A stretch of DNA of 64,000 nt from Acinetobacter pseudolwoffii (GTDB lineage Bacteria; Pseudomonadota; Gammaproteobacteria; Pseudomonadales; Moraxellaceae): NCBI RefSeq assembly GCF_002803605.1, contig NZ_PHRG01000001.1, forward strand, positions 1 through 64,000, read 5' to 3'. The position numbers and the translations under genes were made by a program. Below the pieces are notes generated by a model. It was not told the DNA's origin and did no database searches. It was given only the letters and a program-made list of their open reading frames with translations. Below are positions 49,856 to 58,832 of the stretch, piece by piece (within the stretch, counting starts at the first letter, position 1; each line of letters begins with the position of its first letter).

Positions 49856-50539
49856 ATGAGTAAACACGATTCTTCATTATCTAAAGATCAGTACAACCTG
49901 CTGAAATCTTTTAAGAAGCAAATTACACAGCCGCATAGCCCTGCGGTTGTTGCTGCACCCGTTGAAAAGACTGTCGAGCAAGAAGCTTTAGAAGAACTGG
50001 AATTATTCCGCAAACAAATGCAGGGCGTGCAAAAAATTGAATCGGGAAATACCGTTCAATTGGACAAACCGCGCAAGAAAAAACCGGATGCACAAGTCCT
50101 GGCAAAGCGTGCAGCGGCGACTGGCCCGATGGAAACAGATGCCATGGCATTATCGGACACGCAGGCCATGCTCAATCCTGTCGGGAGTCAGGCCAACTTG
50201 AGCTATCGCATTGCCACCTTGCAGCATAAAGTGTTTGAAGACTTAAAAGCCGGCAATTTACGCTGGTTTGAAGCTGTGGATCTGCATGGCTGTACCGTGG
50301 AAGAAGCGCGTCAGGCGGTGCTACAAATTATCCAGATCGCCAAAGATGAAAACCAGAACGTGATTAAGATCGTACACGGTAAAGGCCCGGAAGCGATTTT
50401 AAAAACCTATGTGAATGGTTGGCTGCGTCAGCATCGCGATGTTTTGGCTTTTGTCAGTGCGCCTGAAAAACAAGGCGGTACTGGTGCAGTTCTGGTTCTG
50501 CTAAAACGTGCAGAAAAGAATCCAAAGTTTAAACAGTAA
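49856..50539 (+). CDS. Smr-domain protein
   Basis: A 227-residue protein. The C-terminal Smr domain is seen from DLHGCTVEEARQAV through VIKIVHGKGPEAILKTYVNGWL to QGGTGAVLVLLKR. A charged N-terminal half (rich in Glu and Lys) precedes it. Smr domains of this type bind or nick nucleic acids in some relatives (SmrA/SmrB, YdaL). Its target here is unknown. Confidence 0.88.
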   Translation: MSKHDSSLSKDQYNLLKSFKKQITQPHSPAVVAAPVEKTVEQEALEELELFRKQMQGVQKIESGNTVQLDKPRKKKPDAQVLAKRAAATGPMETDAMALSDTQAMLNPVGSQANLSYRIATLQHKVFEDLKAGNLRWFEAVDLHGCTVEEARQAVLQIIQIAKDENQNVIKIVHGKGPEAILKTYVNGWLRQHRDVLAFVSAPEKQGGTGAVLVLLKRAEKNPKFKQ

Positions 50540-50626
50540 CCGGTTTTCGCCTCAAAACAAGGCATTGTAAAAGTTTTCTGCTACAATGCCGTCCTTGTTC
50601 ATTCTCAGTTTAAGTGAATACGTCAT

Positions 50627-51181
50627 ATGACTATGCAGCAATCCTACGCAAACATTCTTACTGCCGTTGGCGAAGATCTCAATCGCCCTGGTCTCAAAGA
50701 TACGCCTGTGCGTGCTGCCAAAGCATTTTCATATTTAACCTCGGGTTATAGTCAGACACTTGAAGAAGTCACCAACAAAGCGGTCTTTCCTTCCGACAAC
50801 CGTGAAATGGTGCTGGTCAAAAACATCGAATTCTATTCCTTATGTGAACATCATTTATTACCATTTTATGGCCGTGTCCATATCGCCTATTTACCAGAAG
50901 GTCATGTCTTGGGCCTGTCCAAATTTGCCCGTATTACTGAAATGTTTGCGCGTCGTTTGCAAATCCAGGAAAACTTGACCCAGCAAATTGCAGAAGCAGT
51001 GGCGGAAATCACCAAAGCACGTGGTGTCGCCGTGATGATTGATTCTGCACATATGTGCATGATGATGCGTGGTGTGGGCAAACAGGAATCGACCACACGT
51101 ACAGTCTCTTTTATTGGTGATTTTAAAACTGATAAAGAAACCCGCCGTGAGTTTTTAAGTGCAGTGCCAGAAAGCTACTAA
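50627..51181 (+). CDS. folE: GTP cyclohydrolase I
   Basis: Makes 7,8-dihydroneopterin triphosphate from GTP, the first step of folate synthesis. It has 184 residues. Zinc ligands are in [15 protein letters not shown] and the other Cys in HMCMMMRGV. The C-terminal [12 protein letters not shown] is typical. A second in-frame ATG at 50633 is also possible. A G-T-rich hairpin terminator follows at 51204-51223. Confidence 0.95.
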   Translation: MTMQQSYANILTAVGEDLNRPGLKDTPVRAAKAFSYLTSGYSQTLEEVTNKAVFPSDNREMVLVKNIEFYSLCEHHLLPFYGRVHIAYLPEGHVLGLSKFARITEMFARRLQIQENLTQQIAEAVAEITKARGVAVMIDSAHMCMMMRGVGKQESTTRTVSFIGDFKTDKETRREFLSAVPESY

Positions 51182-51203
51182 GCCTTAAAAGCCAATTATT
51201 TAA

Positions 51204-51229
51204 AGCCTCGATCATTCGGGGTTCTTTTA
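51204..51229 (+). terminator. weak terminator after folE
   Basis: AGCCTCGA-TCAT-TCGGGGTT with two G-T pairs, then CTTTT. Confidence 0.5.
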
Positions 51230-51464
51230 ATTTCTTATAAACTGCTCTGGTCAGAGAATATCGATATCACAGCTGCTGTTGACCAAATTTGCATTCGTTA
51301 TACTTGCAGCTAAACAATTGCTGCTTATCTTTGCAACAAGCCTACATTTAGATACATGATAAAGTTTTAATCCAGTTAGTCCTCGCTTAAAGTAAATTGA
51401 CGTTGATATACAGCAAACAGCTTTATATCTTTCTGCTTGATTTTTAATGACAAGGAAAATGACC

Positions 51465-51902
51465 ATGGCGAATAGCAAAAACAATCAGGACAAAGACAGC
51501 AAGAAATCTGCAAAAACTGCTAAAAAGACGCAAGATGAAAAACTGAAGAAGTCGAACAAAAGCAGTGACAAGGACAGCGATCGCAAAGTCAGCAAAAAAG
51601 CTGAAAGTGCTAAATCTAAAGCAGCATCTTCTAAAAAAGAGAATGCCAGTAAAGATGAAAAAGTAAAGGCGAAGAAAAGTGCGAGTTCTAAAGGCAGCGA
51701 TAAAGCCAAAGACCTGAAAACATCTTCAGCGAAAAAACCGGCTAAAGCGAAAAGCAGCAATAAGAGCAAAGATGAAGACAGCAAGACGAAAAAATCTTCT
51801 TCAAAAAAATCAGCACCGGCCAAAAAGCAGTCAAGCACTTCGCCCAAGAGCAAGTCTGATAAAGCCAAAACCTCGAAGACCAGTTCGAAAAAGTCAAAGT
51901 AA
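51465..51902 (+). CDS. Lys/Ser/Ala-rich histone-H1-like protein
   Basis: A low-complexity protein of 145 residues built from Lys, Ser, Ala and Asp (DKDSKKSAKTAKKTQDE ... KSAPAKKQSS). It is strongly basic, with no hydrophobic segment, and resembles AlgP or histone-H1-type DNA-binding tails. The frame starts at 51447, but AAGGA eight bases before the ATG at 51465 (MANSKNNQDKDS) decides the start. DNA or RNA binding is inferred from composition. Confidence 0.75.
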   Translation: MANSKNNQDKDSKKSAKTAKKTQDEKLKKSNKSSDKDSDRKVSKKAESAKSKAASSKKENASKDEKVKAKKSASSKGSDKAKDLKTSSAKKPAKAKSSNKSKDEDSKTKKSSSKKSAPAKKQSSTSPKSKSDKAKTSKTSSKKSK

Positions 51903-51907
51903 AATCC

Positions 51908-51932
51908 AAGCCCCATGACTGGGGCTTTTCTT
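51908..51932 (+). terminator. terminator after the Lys-rich gene
   Basis: AAGCCCCA-TGAC-TGGGGCTT then TT. Confidence 0.85.
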
Positions 51933-52031
51933 GATCCTGATCTCGGGTGAGTAGATCAGTAGAATTATTTTATATTTTTTAGTGTGTTCTTTATTGAGTG
52001 ATACCGACCCTTCTAAATATAAGGCAAAGAT

Positions 52032-52592
52032 ATGAGTCCAGCAGCCAAAAATCCGCCGCCAAAACGTCAGTCACGGGTGGTGTCGAATAGTTTTGATTAT
52101 TCTCTGGACTTCGAAAAGATTAATTTTCGCAAACGGCCCGAGTTGTACCGAATTGGCCGAGGAGAACAAGGCGTATTATTGGTGGAGCCTTATAAATTTG
52201 AAATTCTGCCGCACTGGCGCTTTGCGGATGAAGAAAAAGCCCAAGCCAGCAGTGACAAAATTTATCAGCTATTCCTAGCTTATTTAAAACAAGATGATTT
52301 TATCGGTGCGGACATGGCACGCAAGTTTTTACAGATGGGTTATACCCGTGCCCGCCGTTACGCCAACCATAAAGGTGGTAAAAAATATGATGGGCCGGTT
52401 CCGGAAGATAAGAAAGGCTTAAGCGGCGCACATGGCCGTTCAGAATTGCCACGCAGCCACGAAGATCCGGTCAAAGCAGCGGCCGCCAACATTTTTAAAC
52501 AAAAATGGAATGATGCGAAAAACCATCCAGACTATATTCAGCAAAAGCGAAAATTTCAGGAATTTATCCAGCAACACATGGCAGATGAATAG
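52032..52592 (+). CDS. DUF4385 domain protein
   Basis: A 186-residue protein. It is recognised by DYSLDFEKINFRKRPELYRIGRGEQGVLLVEPYKFEILPHWRF, the DUF4385 start, and by GADMARKFLQMGYTRARRYANHKGGKKY. The family is widespread, but its function is unknown. It has a basic C-terminal part that could bind nucleic acid. It is a single gene. Confidence 0.85.
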   Translation: MSPAAKNPPPKRQSRVVSNSFDYSLDFEKINFRKRPELYRIGRGEQGVLLVEPYKFEILPHWRFADEEKAQASSDKIYQLFLAYLKQDDFIGADMARKFLQMGYTRARRYANHKGGKKYDGPVPEDKKGLSGAHGRSELPRSHEDPVKAAAANIFKQKWNDAKNHPDYIQQKRKFQEFIQQHMADE

Positions 52593-52611
52593 AACTTTTA
52601 AGCTAGCTGGA

Positions 52612-54000
52612 TCATTGCTGCCCTACCGGATTTGAGGGCGACTGTGCCATATAGACCCGGTTACGACCGGTATTTTTCGCCATATACAGTGCGGCATCCG
52701 CAGCATCTAAAAATCGCTGATAATCCGGATGCCCGTCATAGAGCGTACATCCAATACTGATCGTGATTTTAAACTGTTGTCCTTGCGCGGTTTTAATCAT
52801 GCCATTTTCAACATATTTACGAATACTTTCGGCAATACTTAAGGCACGTTGTTTATCTGTATCGACCAGCAACAATAAGAATTCTTCCCCACCGACCCGG
52901 AAGGCATAATCACTGCCCTGACTGTATTTTTGCAGCGCTTCGGCAATAAATTTAAGTGCCAGATCACCTGCGGCATGTCCAAATTTATCATTGATACTTT
53001 TAAAGAAATCGGCATCCATCGCAAGTAAAGACAAAGGTGTATGATTTTTACGGGAAAAAGTGATTTCACGGGAAATCACCGTATTTAAATAACGGCGATT
53101 TAACAACTGGGTCAATGAATCATTGCCTGATTCAATATATTCCGCAACCTGAAATAACTGATCGACCAGCAGTTGAATTTCACGGTTTAAGTCACGGATT
53201 TGTTGAATCAGCCCCAAGACATTATTTTTATCCGTACAATCCATGATGGTCTGATTAATTGCATCAATCTGATAAATCCGCTCAATGATTAAATCGACCT
53301 GGTCCGAACCGGTAAAAGCATAAGAGGCTTTATGGATAAACCATAAACCGAACTCGGATTTGGACAACATCGGATGCTTTAAATTGTCAGGGCTCGAAAA
53401 GACCTTAAACATCAGTTCATTTTCCCAGTCCAGCAATGAGCTGCGCTGTTTGTCTTTTTGTACCGCTACATCCTGCATGGCTGAAAAAACACGGTAACTG
53501 TGTTTGATTTCCTGATTCATGGCTGTTTTGGCTTCATAAGAACGGCACATGATTTCTGTGGCAAAGCCCATGATTTGCACAATATAACTGCAGGCGGTCA
53601 ACATGCTGTTTTGAGAAGATGCTTGCAACAGTTCAAAAACCTTGCGTTCAATTTCGCGAACACCACGCATGATTAACCAAGAAGGTATACCGACCCGGGC
53701 ATGTACATGTCCAACCATCGCCTGCTTTTGTACGGCTTGCACATAACTCTTGTTGATCGGTACGCTAAAACTTTCTGACAGCCATTGAATCAGGGTATTA
53801 CGCAAACGCTGCTGAACCATCTGTTCGGTCAGGAACTGGGCCGATTCTTTTTCTAAGAGCATATTCTTATAGAATTCTTCGACCAGAATAACAGAATGTT
53901 CCTGAACAAAATGAAATGCATGCAATAGATCATCTGCTGAATAATTCTGACAGATCTGCCTCCATTGTTCGGCCAGCATTGCCATGCATTCATTATTCAT
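52612..54000 (-). CDS. dosC: haem-globin-coupled diguanylate cyclase (DosC-like)
   Basis: A 462-residue protein. Residues 1-160 form a globin-coupled sensor: His100 (VHARVGIPSW) fits the proximal haem ligand of E. coli DosC (His98), and Tyr44 (EEFYKNM) fits its distal Tyr43. The middle domain has FGLWFIHKAS. The GGDEF domain has GGEEF at residues 370-374 and so should make c-di-GMP from GTP. The usual inhibitory site RxxD is QGSD here. An in-frame ATG is at 54039, but no ribosome site supports it. Confidence 0.87.
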   Translation of the reverse strand: MNNECMAMLAEQWRQICQNYSADDLLHAFHFVQEHSVILVEEFYKNMLLEKESAQFLTEQMVQQRLRNTLIQWLSESFSVPINKSYVQAVQKQAMVGHVHARVGIPSWLIMRGVREIERKVFELLQASSQNSMLTACSYIVQIMGFATEIMCRSYEAKTAMNQEIKHSYRVFSAMQDVAVQKDKQRSSLLDWENELMFKVFSSPDNLKHPMLSKSEFGLWFIHKASYAFTGSDQVDLIIERIYQIDAINQTIMDCTDKNNVLGLIQQIRDLNREIQLLVDQLFQVAEYIESGNDSLTQLLNRRYLNTVISREITFSRKNHTPLSLLAMDADFFKSINDKFGHAAGDLALKFIAEALQKYSQGSDYAFRVGGEEFLLLLVDTDKQRALSIAESIRKYVENGMIKTAQGQQFKITISIGCTLYDGHPDYQRFLDAADAALYMAKNTGRNRVYMAQSPSNPVGQQ

Positions 54001-54163
54001 ACGCCCCATTCCCCAAAACACTGCAATTTGCACTAACATTATGTGACAAATATAACAAAATTCGGGTGCATTAACTAAAATATCGACAAGATTATTCCAA
54101 TTATACTGATCGATGATTCACAGGAAAAGTTTCGTAAACTAGCCCTTAAAATATATAAGCCGT

Positions 54164-56050
54164 TTAAAAATAACGGATCAGGCCCAAACTCCATTGATCC
54201 CAGTCTTTCGCCTGTTGTTGCTGATATTCCCAAGACAATCGAACCGCATTCTGTGCAGTAAAGGCATATTGCAATTGGGTATTTAGCTTCAGATGCCAGC
54301 GATGCGAATCTTCCCAATAAGGCAGTTCCACTTGCACCAGACTGTTGATCTGATCAGTCCAGATATTCTGGCAGCCCAAAGTTGGCCCTGCTCCTACGCG
54401 CCAACCCTGATCGAGCGCCTTGCCCGCCTGAACGTGAGTTTGCATTTGTGCATAGCACAAATGTTCGCGGCTCGCATTTGCCCAGCTATAGCCCGCTTGG
54501 GTCTTAAAACCGGCGACGCCATGCTGTTGCTCTTCGCTAAACTGGCCATGACGGTCTAAGGCTTCCTGTGTCCAGCCCAGATTAAAACCCCAAGATAAGG
54601 GCGTATTAAATGGATTAATCGGGTTATAGGAATTGACGGCCAGTAAATCCAGATGTTCCAGTTTGAGTTCACTATTACGATATTGTAATGCCCCATCCAG
54701 AAACAGCAGTTGTGTGCCGGTACGCAAACCACCCTGTGGATCGATTAAATCATGATAGGCATGCCGATGCCCAAGCTGAACAAAGGATTCACCCTGAACC
54801 TGTCCGGCCTCAAAACTGATATTTCGTGCATGATGACTTTGTACTGGATCTGTTTTCGGACGCTCAGGTGCTTGACGCTGTTTCTCGATAGCCAGCTGAC
54901 TTCTTAAGCCCAATAACTTGCGAAAACGTGGCTGGGCAAAGGACTCATCTACTTTCTGTCTGAGAAAATCCAGATATAGATGATCATAGGCCATTTCCAG
55001 CACTTTGGCCTGATCCTCTGCCGGATAAGTTTGCAACATTGAAGGCATGGTACCTGTTTCTGCATAAGCCAGCTGATGAGCCTTTTTTGCCAAAGCTTTG
55101 CCATGCTGTCTAGATTGAGCCAGCAACTGTGTTTCCAGGGCAGGACGATAAACTTTCTGTTTGATCAAGCCCTGCTGTTCTACCACTTTCAAGGTTTCGA
55201 TCGGAATGGCAGTCGAATTAAACTGTTTTTGTAAATTTAACTCAGGACGCACCAGATCAAATAGCCCCAGCAGGCGATAAGCACAATTATCATTGATAAA
55301 ATAATAAGGGAAACTCACCTTTTGCATTTCCCAAAGATGCTGCACCAGAAACCGGGTCTCTTGTGGAGTTAAATTTAATTCATATTCCCATAAATCCCGG
55401 CTTTCAAAGTCGCCATATTCTTTGACCTTGCGATAATACGGCATCAGGGAATATTCACCCAGATATTGTCCGGTCAGTCCTTTCCAGGCAAATGACCAGT
55501 TGTCATTGCCGTCGACGGTTGCGGCATAGTTGACGGCATAGGAAATCAGGTTGAGCTGCTGTTGATCTTTGGGATCTAGACGCAACAAGGTATGCCCGAA
55601 CATCGAACTGGGATTGCCCATAAAATCTGTGGCATAAATCAGCGTGGCCTGATAGGGCTTGACCTCAGCAATCCATCGATCAAAATCCGGACAACTCACT
55701 TCAGGTAATTGCTGTTCGGAAATATCCAGCTGCTGCATTAACCAGCTGCTTCGGGCCGGAAACTTACAACGGATGGACTGATTCGGTTCTGTACTGCCAA
55801 ATAAGGCCTGAATATTATGCTGTATTTCTTTTTTGAGATCAGTCTTTCCCTGCTCTGCCAGAAAATAGCCTGAATAATCGACCTCGCTGTGGCCTTTAGA
55901 ATTAGCATACATCAGACGCTGCCAGGTGGTGCTCTGATCTAGGCGTTTGCTTTTGGCCTGATCGAGATAATGCTGGATATCCGGATTAATTTCGTTTGCA
56001 AAACTTAAGGGACTGAAGGCCAGACCCAACATGAAGAACGCATATTTCAT
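54164..56050 (-). CDS. DUF4105 (Lnb-like N-terminal) protein with C-terminal barrel-like region
   Basis: A 628-residue protein with a signal peptide (residues 1-18, SFA). Residues 110-330 form the DUF4105 domain (LIYATDFMGNPSSMFGHTLLRLD and NDNCAYRLLGLFD). The last 230 residues alternate polar and hydrophobic residues and end in GLIRYF, with the terminal Phe of outer-membrane barrels. The layout suggests a periplasmic hydrolase-like domain joined to an outer-membrane barrel. The function is unknown. Confidence 0.8.
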   Translation of the reverse strand: MKYAFFMLGLAFSPLSFANEINPDIQHYLDQAKSKRLDQSTTWQRLMYANSKGHSEVDYSGYFLAEQGKTDLKKEIQHNIQALFGSTEPNQSIRCKFPARSSWLMQQLDISEQQLPEVSCPDFDRWIAEVKPYQATLIYATDFMGNPSSMFGHTLLRLDPKDQQQLNLISYAVNYAATVDGNDNWSFAWKGLTGQYLGEYSLMPYYRKVKEYGDFESRDLWEYELNLTPQETRFLVQHLWEMQKVSFPYYFINDNCAYRLLGLFDLVRPELNLQKQFNSTAIPIETLKVVEQQGLIKQKVYRPALETQLLAQSRQHGKALAKKAHQLAYAETGTMPSMLQTYPAEDQAKVLEMAYDHLYLDFLRQKVDESFAQPRFRKLLGLRSQLAIEKQRQAPERPKTDPVQSHHARNISFEAGQVQGESFVQLGHRHAYHDLIDPQGGLRTGTQLLFLDGALQYRNSELKLEHLDLLAVNSYNPINPFNTPLSWGFNLGWTQEALDRHGQFSEEQQHGVAGFKTQAGYSWANASREHLCYAQMQTHVQAGKALDQGWRVGAGPTLGCQNIWTDQINSLVQVELPYWEDSHRWHLKLNTQLQYAFTAQNAVRLSWEYQQQQAKDWDQWSLGLIRYF

Positions 56051-56088
56051 TCAGTTAACTTATTCTCGTCAATTTCTTTGAGTCATAA

Positions 56089-56117
56089 GAAAACCCTGCC
56101 AGAATAGCAGGGTTTTC
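56089..56117 (-). terminator. terminator after the DUF3015 gene
   Basis: GAAAACCCTGC-CAGAATA-GCAGGGTTTTC. Confidence 0.9.
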
Positions 56118-56127
56118 AAAGTGCGGA

Positions 56128-56598
56128 TCAGATGTAAGATTTCAATACTTCATCTTTGGCCATCACTGTTTGTAATGAACTCAGAACTTGAAGGGTATTC
56201 TGGTTTTGTTCGGAATAGATTTCAGAAAAATTCTGCTTGGAAATGTTAAAAAAATGGCCTTTGTCTTCAGATTTGATATTCAGAAGTTCAGCCAGAACAT
56301 TCAGGCTTTCACCTTCACCCACTGCCATATCACGCGCCAGTGCTTCAGCATTTTCATTGGTAAAAGTCACCACTTGAGCGGTGACTGTGCCACCCTGGCT
56401 ACAACCTAAAGTACCAAACGTGATCCCGAGCCATTGATTCGTGAAAAGAACGTTGGTGGTACCTGCTAAAAGTTTAGGAATAATACCAGTCTGACCGGCC
56501 CACACCTGACTTCCGATACCACAGCCGACATCTCGGTCAGCCATTGCCATACTTGAACCAGTCGCTAATACTGCCGCCAGCATAATTTTTTTCAACAT
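56128..56598 (-). CDS. DUF3015 domain periplasmic protein
   Basis: A 156-residue protein with a signal peptide (residues 1-20, cut after MAMA). The mature start DRDVGCGIGSQVWAGQTGIIPKLLAGTTN is the DUF3015 pattern. The frame extends to 56625, but GGAGAA upstream of the ATG at 56598 gives the correct start. The function of the family is unknown. Confidence 0.85.
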   Translation of the reverse strand: MLKKIMLAAVLATGSSMAMADRDVGCGIGSQVWAGQTGIIPKLLAGTTNVLFTNQWLGITFGTLGCSQGGTVTAQVVTFTNENAEALARDMAVGEGESLNVLAELLNIKSEDKGHFFNISKQNFSEIYSEQNQNTLQVLSSLQTVMAKDEVLKSYI

Positions 56599-56744
56599 AC
56601 TTATTCTCCAGTTATTCTCATGCAATCTTTGTTATTACTCTCATTATGTAATTTGACTTACACACTCAGCAGAGTAGCGATAAGTCAGGTTTGGCGCAAT
56701 CGAAAAAATGCATGCTTTACATAAACATAACCTGAATAATTCCA

Positions 56745-57545
56745 TTACTCTTTCAGCGTCCAGTCGCCATGTAAATTGCGCTGCCCTAAAATCTTCAGTA
56801 CCAAGACCAGACTCAGCAATAACAACAAATACCAGGACCCGAGTTTGCCCCAGCCCACCATATGCCATTGTTCAATCTGACTTGGATAGAGCCAGATCTG
56901 ATAAAAGGTACTGATGTTCTCGGCAATCCAGATGATAAAGGCCAGCAGCAGCAAGATCGGTAACATTGGCAACTGAAAAGCGTGCTGATTCAACTGAAAA
57001 CGAATTTTAGTTTTCCAGAACATCAGCACGCTCCAGACAAATAAAAGCATGCGATAGTCAGGAATAAAAAACTTGCTCATAAAGTTGATATAAGACAACA
57101 CCGCCAGCAGCAACATATGGCGAAAGCCTGGCAACTTTTCAAATGAGACCTGATATAAACGCAAGGAACGCGCAAAAAAACTGCCGACCGCAGAATACAT
57201 AAAACCGGCAAATAAAGGCACGGTCATAATTTTAAAGATTGCCGGTTGTGGATAATACCAGGAGGCAATCGCAGGATGGGTCAGAAAGATTTCCATCACC
57301 ATGGCCATGAGATGAAACAGCGCAATCACTTTGGCTTCGGCCCAGGATTCCTGTTTGGTATAAAGCAGCAGCACCTGAATGAGCAGGGCAAAAAATAACA
57401 GATAGTCATAACGGTAAAAACCGTAAAACAGATCACTGCCCATGGCAGCAGTGAGTGCAAACGCCAGCAGGAGTAGAATCCCAAATAAGGCAGCCGAAGC
57501 TGCCTTATAGGTAAATTCAAACCCTGATTTGAATAGATCGATCAA
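56745..57545 (-). CDS. DUF817 family membrane protein
   Basis: A 266-residue protein with eight or so hydrophobic segments. DUF817 landmarks are LTHPAIASWYYP, FAGFMYSAVGSF and YINFMSKFFIPDYR. The function is unknown. It lies 10 bp downstream of hemE on the same strand and is probably co-transcribed with it. Confidence 0.85.
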   Translation of the reverse strand: MIDLFKSGFEFTYKAASAALFGILLLLAFALTAAMGSDLFYGFYRYDYLLFFALLIQVLLLYTKQESWAEAKVIALFHLMAMVMEIFLTHPAIASWYYPQPAIFKIMTVPLFAGFMYSAVGSFFARSLRLYQVSFEKLPGFRHMLLLAVLSYINFMSKFFIPDYRMLLFVWSVLMFWKTKIRFQLNQHAFQLPMLPILLLLAFIIWIAENISTFYQIWLYPSQIEQWHMVGWGKLGSWYLLLLLSLVLVLKILGQRNLHGDWTLKE

Positions 57546-57555
57546 GGTTTAAATC

Positions 57556-58626
57556 CTAAAGATATTTAGCACTATACTCATGTACGGTATCAATAAAGGC
57601 TTTTGGATTGGCTGGATCGACCCACTGGGTAATGCCGTGGCCGAGGTTTGCTACATAACCGGTTTTTTCACCATTGGCATAAGCATCATCCAGCATGGCT
57701 TTGGTCGCCTTAATAATAGTTTCCGATGAACCATATAAGGTCGCAGGGTCGAGGTTACCCTGAAGCGCAGCACGACCCGCAACGGTTTGACGTGCTACAT
57801 CCAGTGGTGTGGTCCAGTCCAGACCAAAGGCATCTGCGCCTGTAGCGATCATCGGTTCCAACCACTGACCGCCACCTTTGGTAAACAGAATTACTGGAAT
57901 CTTGCGGCCATCTTTTTCACGGTGCAAGCCAGTAACAATCTTCTTCATATAGTTGAGCGAGAATTCAATATATTCACGATGTGCCAGTGCGCCGCCCCAA
58001 CTATCAAAAATCTGTACCGCTTGTGCACCTGCATCAATCTGCGCATTCAGATAATCAATCACGGCATCGGCTAGACGTTCCAGCAAAGCATGCAGCACTT
58101 CAGGCTGTGCATACATCATATTTTTGGTGAAACGGAAATCCTTGCTTGAACCACCTTCCACCATATAAGTCGCCAAGGTCCACGGACTGCCAGAGAAACC
58201 GATCAGAGGAACCTGGCCACCCAAGGCCGAACGAATGGTCGACACTGCATTCATCACATAATCCAGATCCGATTTTGCATTAAAGGCCGGCAGATTTGCG
58301 ACATCCTGCTCGGTACGGACAGTTTTATGAAATTTAGGCCCTTCACCCACTTCAAAATACAATCCTAAACCTAAAGCATCAGGCACTGTCAAAATGTCAG
58401 AGAACAAAATCGCGGCGTCCAGATCATAACGGCGTAAAGGCTGTAAGGTCACTTCACAGGCCAGTTCAGTATTTTTGCAAAGAGAAAGGAAATCTCCTGC
58501 CTGAGCACGCGTTGCGCGATATTCTGGTAAATAACGGCCCGCCTGACGCATCATCCATACCGGAGTGGCATCTACAGGTTCACGCAACAAGGCGCGCAGA
58601 AAACGATCATTTTTTAAGGTCGTCAT
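57556..58626 (-). CDS. hemE: uroporphyrinogen decarboxylase
   Basis: A haem-synthesis enzyme of 356 residues that decarboxylates uroporphyrinogen III. It shows [43 protein letters not shown] and [22 protein letters not shown], all diagnostic. It is the first gene of a pair with the DUF817 gene. Confidence 0.97.
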   Translation of the reverse strand: MTTLKNDRFLRALLREPVDATPVWMMRQAGRYLPEYRATRAQAGDFLSLCKNTELACEVTLQPLRRYDLDAAILFSDILTVPDALGLGLYFEVGEGPKFHKTVRTEQDVANLPAFNAKSDLDYVMNAVSTIRSALGGQVPLIGFSGSPWTLATYMVEGGSSKDFRFTKNMMYAQPEVLHALLERLADAVIDYLNAQIDAGAQAVQIFDSWGGALAHREYIEFSLNYMKKIVTGLHREKDGRKIPVILFTKGGGQWLEPMIATGADAFGLDWTTPLDVARQTVAGRAALQGNLDPATLYGSSETIIKATKAMLDDAYANGEKTGYVANLGHGITQWVDPANPKAFIDTVHEYSAKYL

Positions 58627-58832
58627 TTACTTTCCTATCTATCTTTGATATTCGCCATATCATAACAAAAAGGTTGTATTTTTAATAACTTCTGCTGACT
58701 TTAAAAACCGATCAGCTTAAGCGACCAAATGTGATGTTTTACACAAAACAACTACTGCATCTCCACATTTTTTCTGTAATACTTATAGTGTTTTTTCACA
58801 TTTTTAAAGAAATAATTTTAAGGTTGATTTAC

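Noticed and set aside
51485..51916. 143-codon minus-strand ORF opposite the Lys-rich gene
   Set aside because: It is the mirror of a Lys/Ser-rich coding sequence (giving Leu/Phe runs) and has no ribosome site; the plus strand has an AAGGA-led start and a matching terminator.
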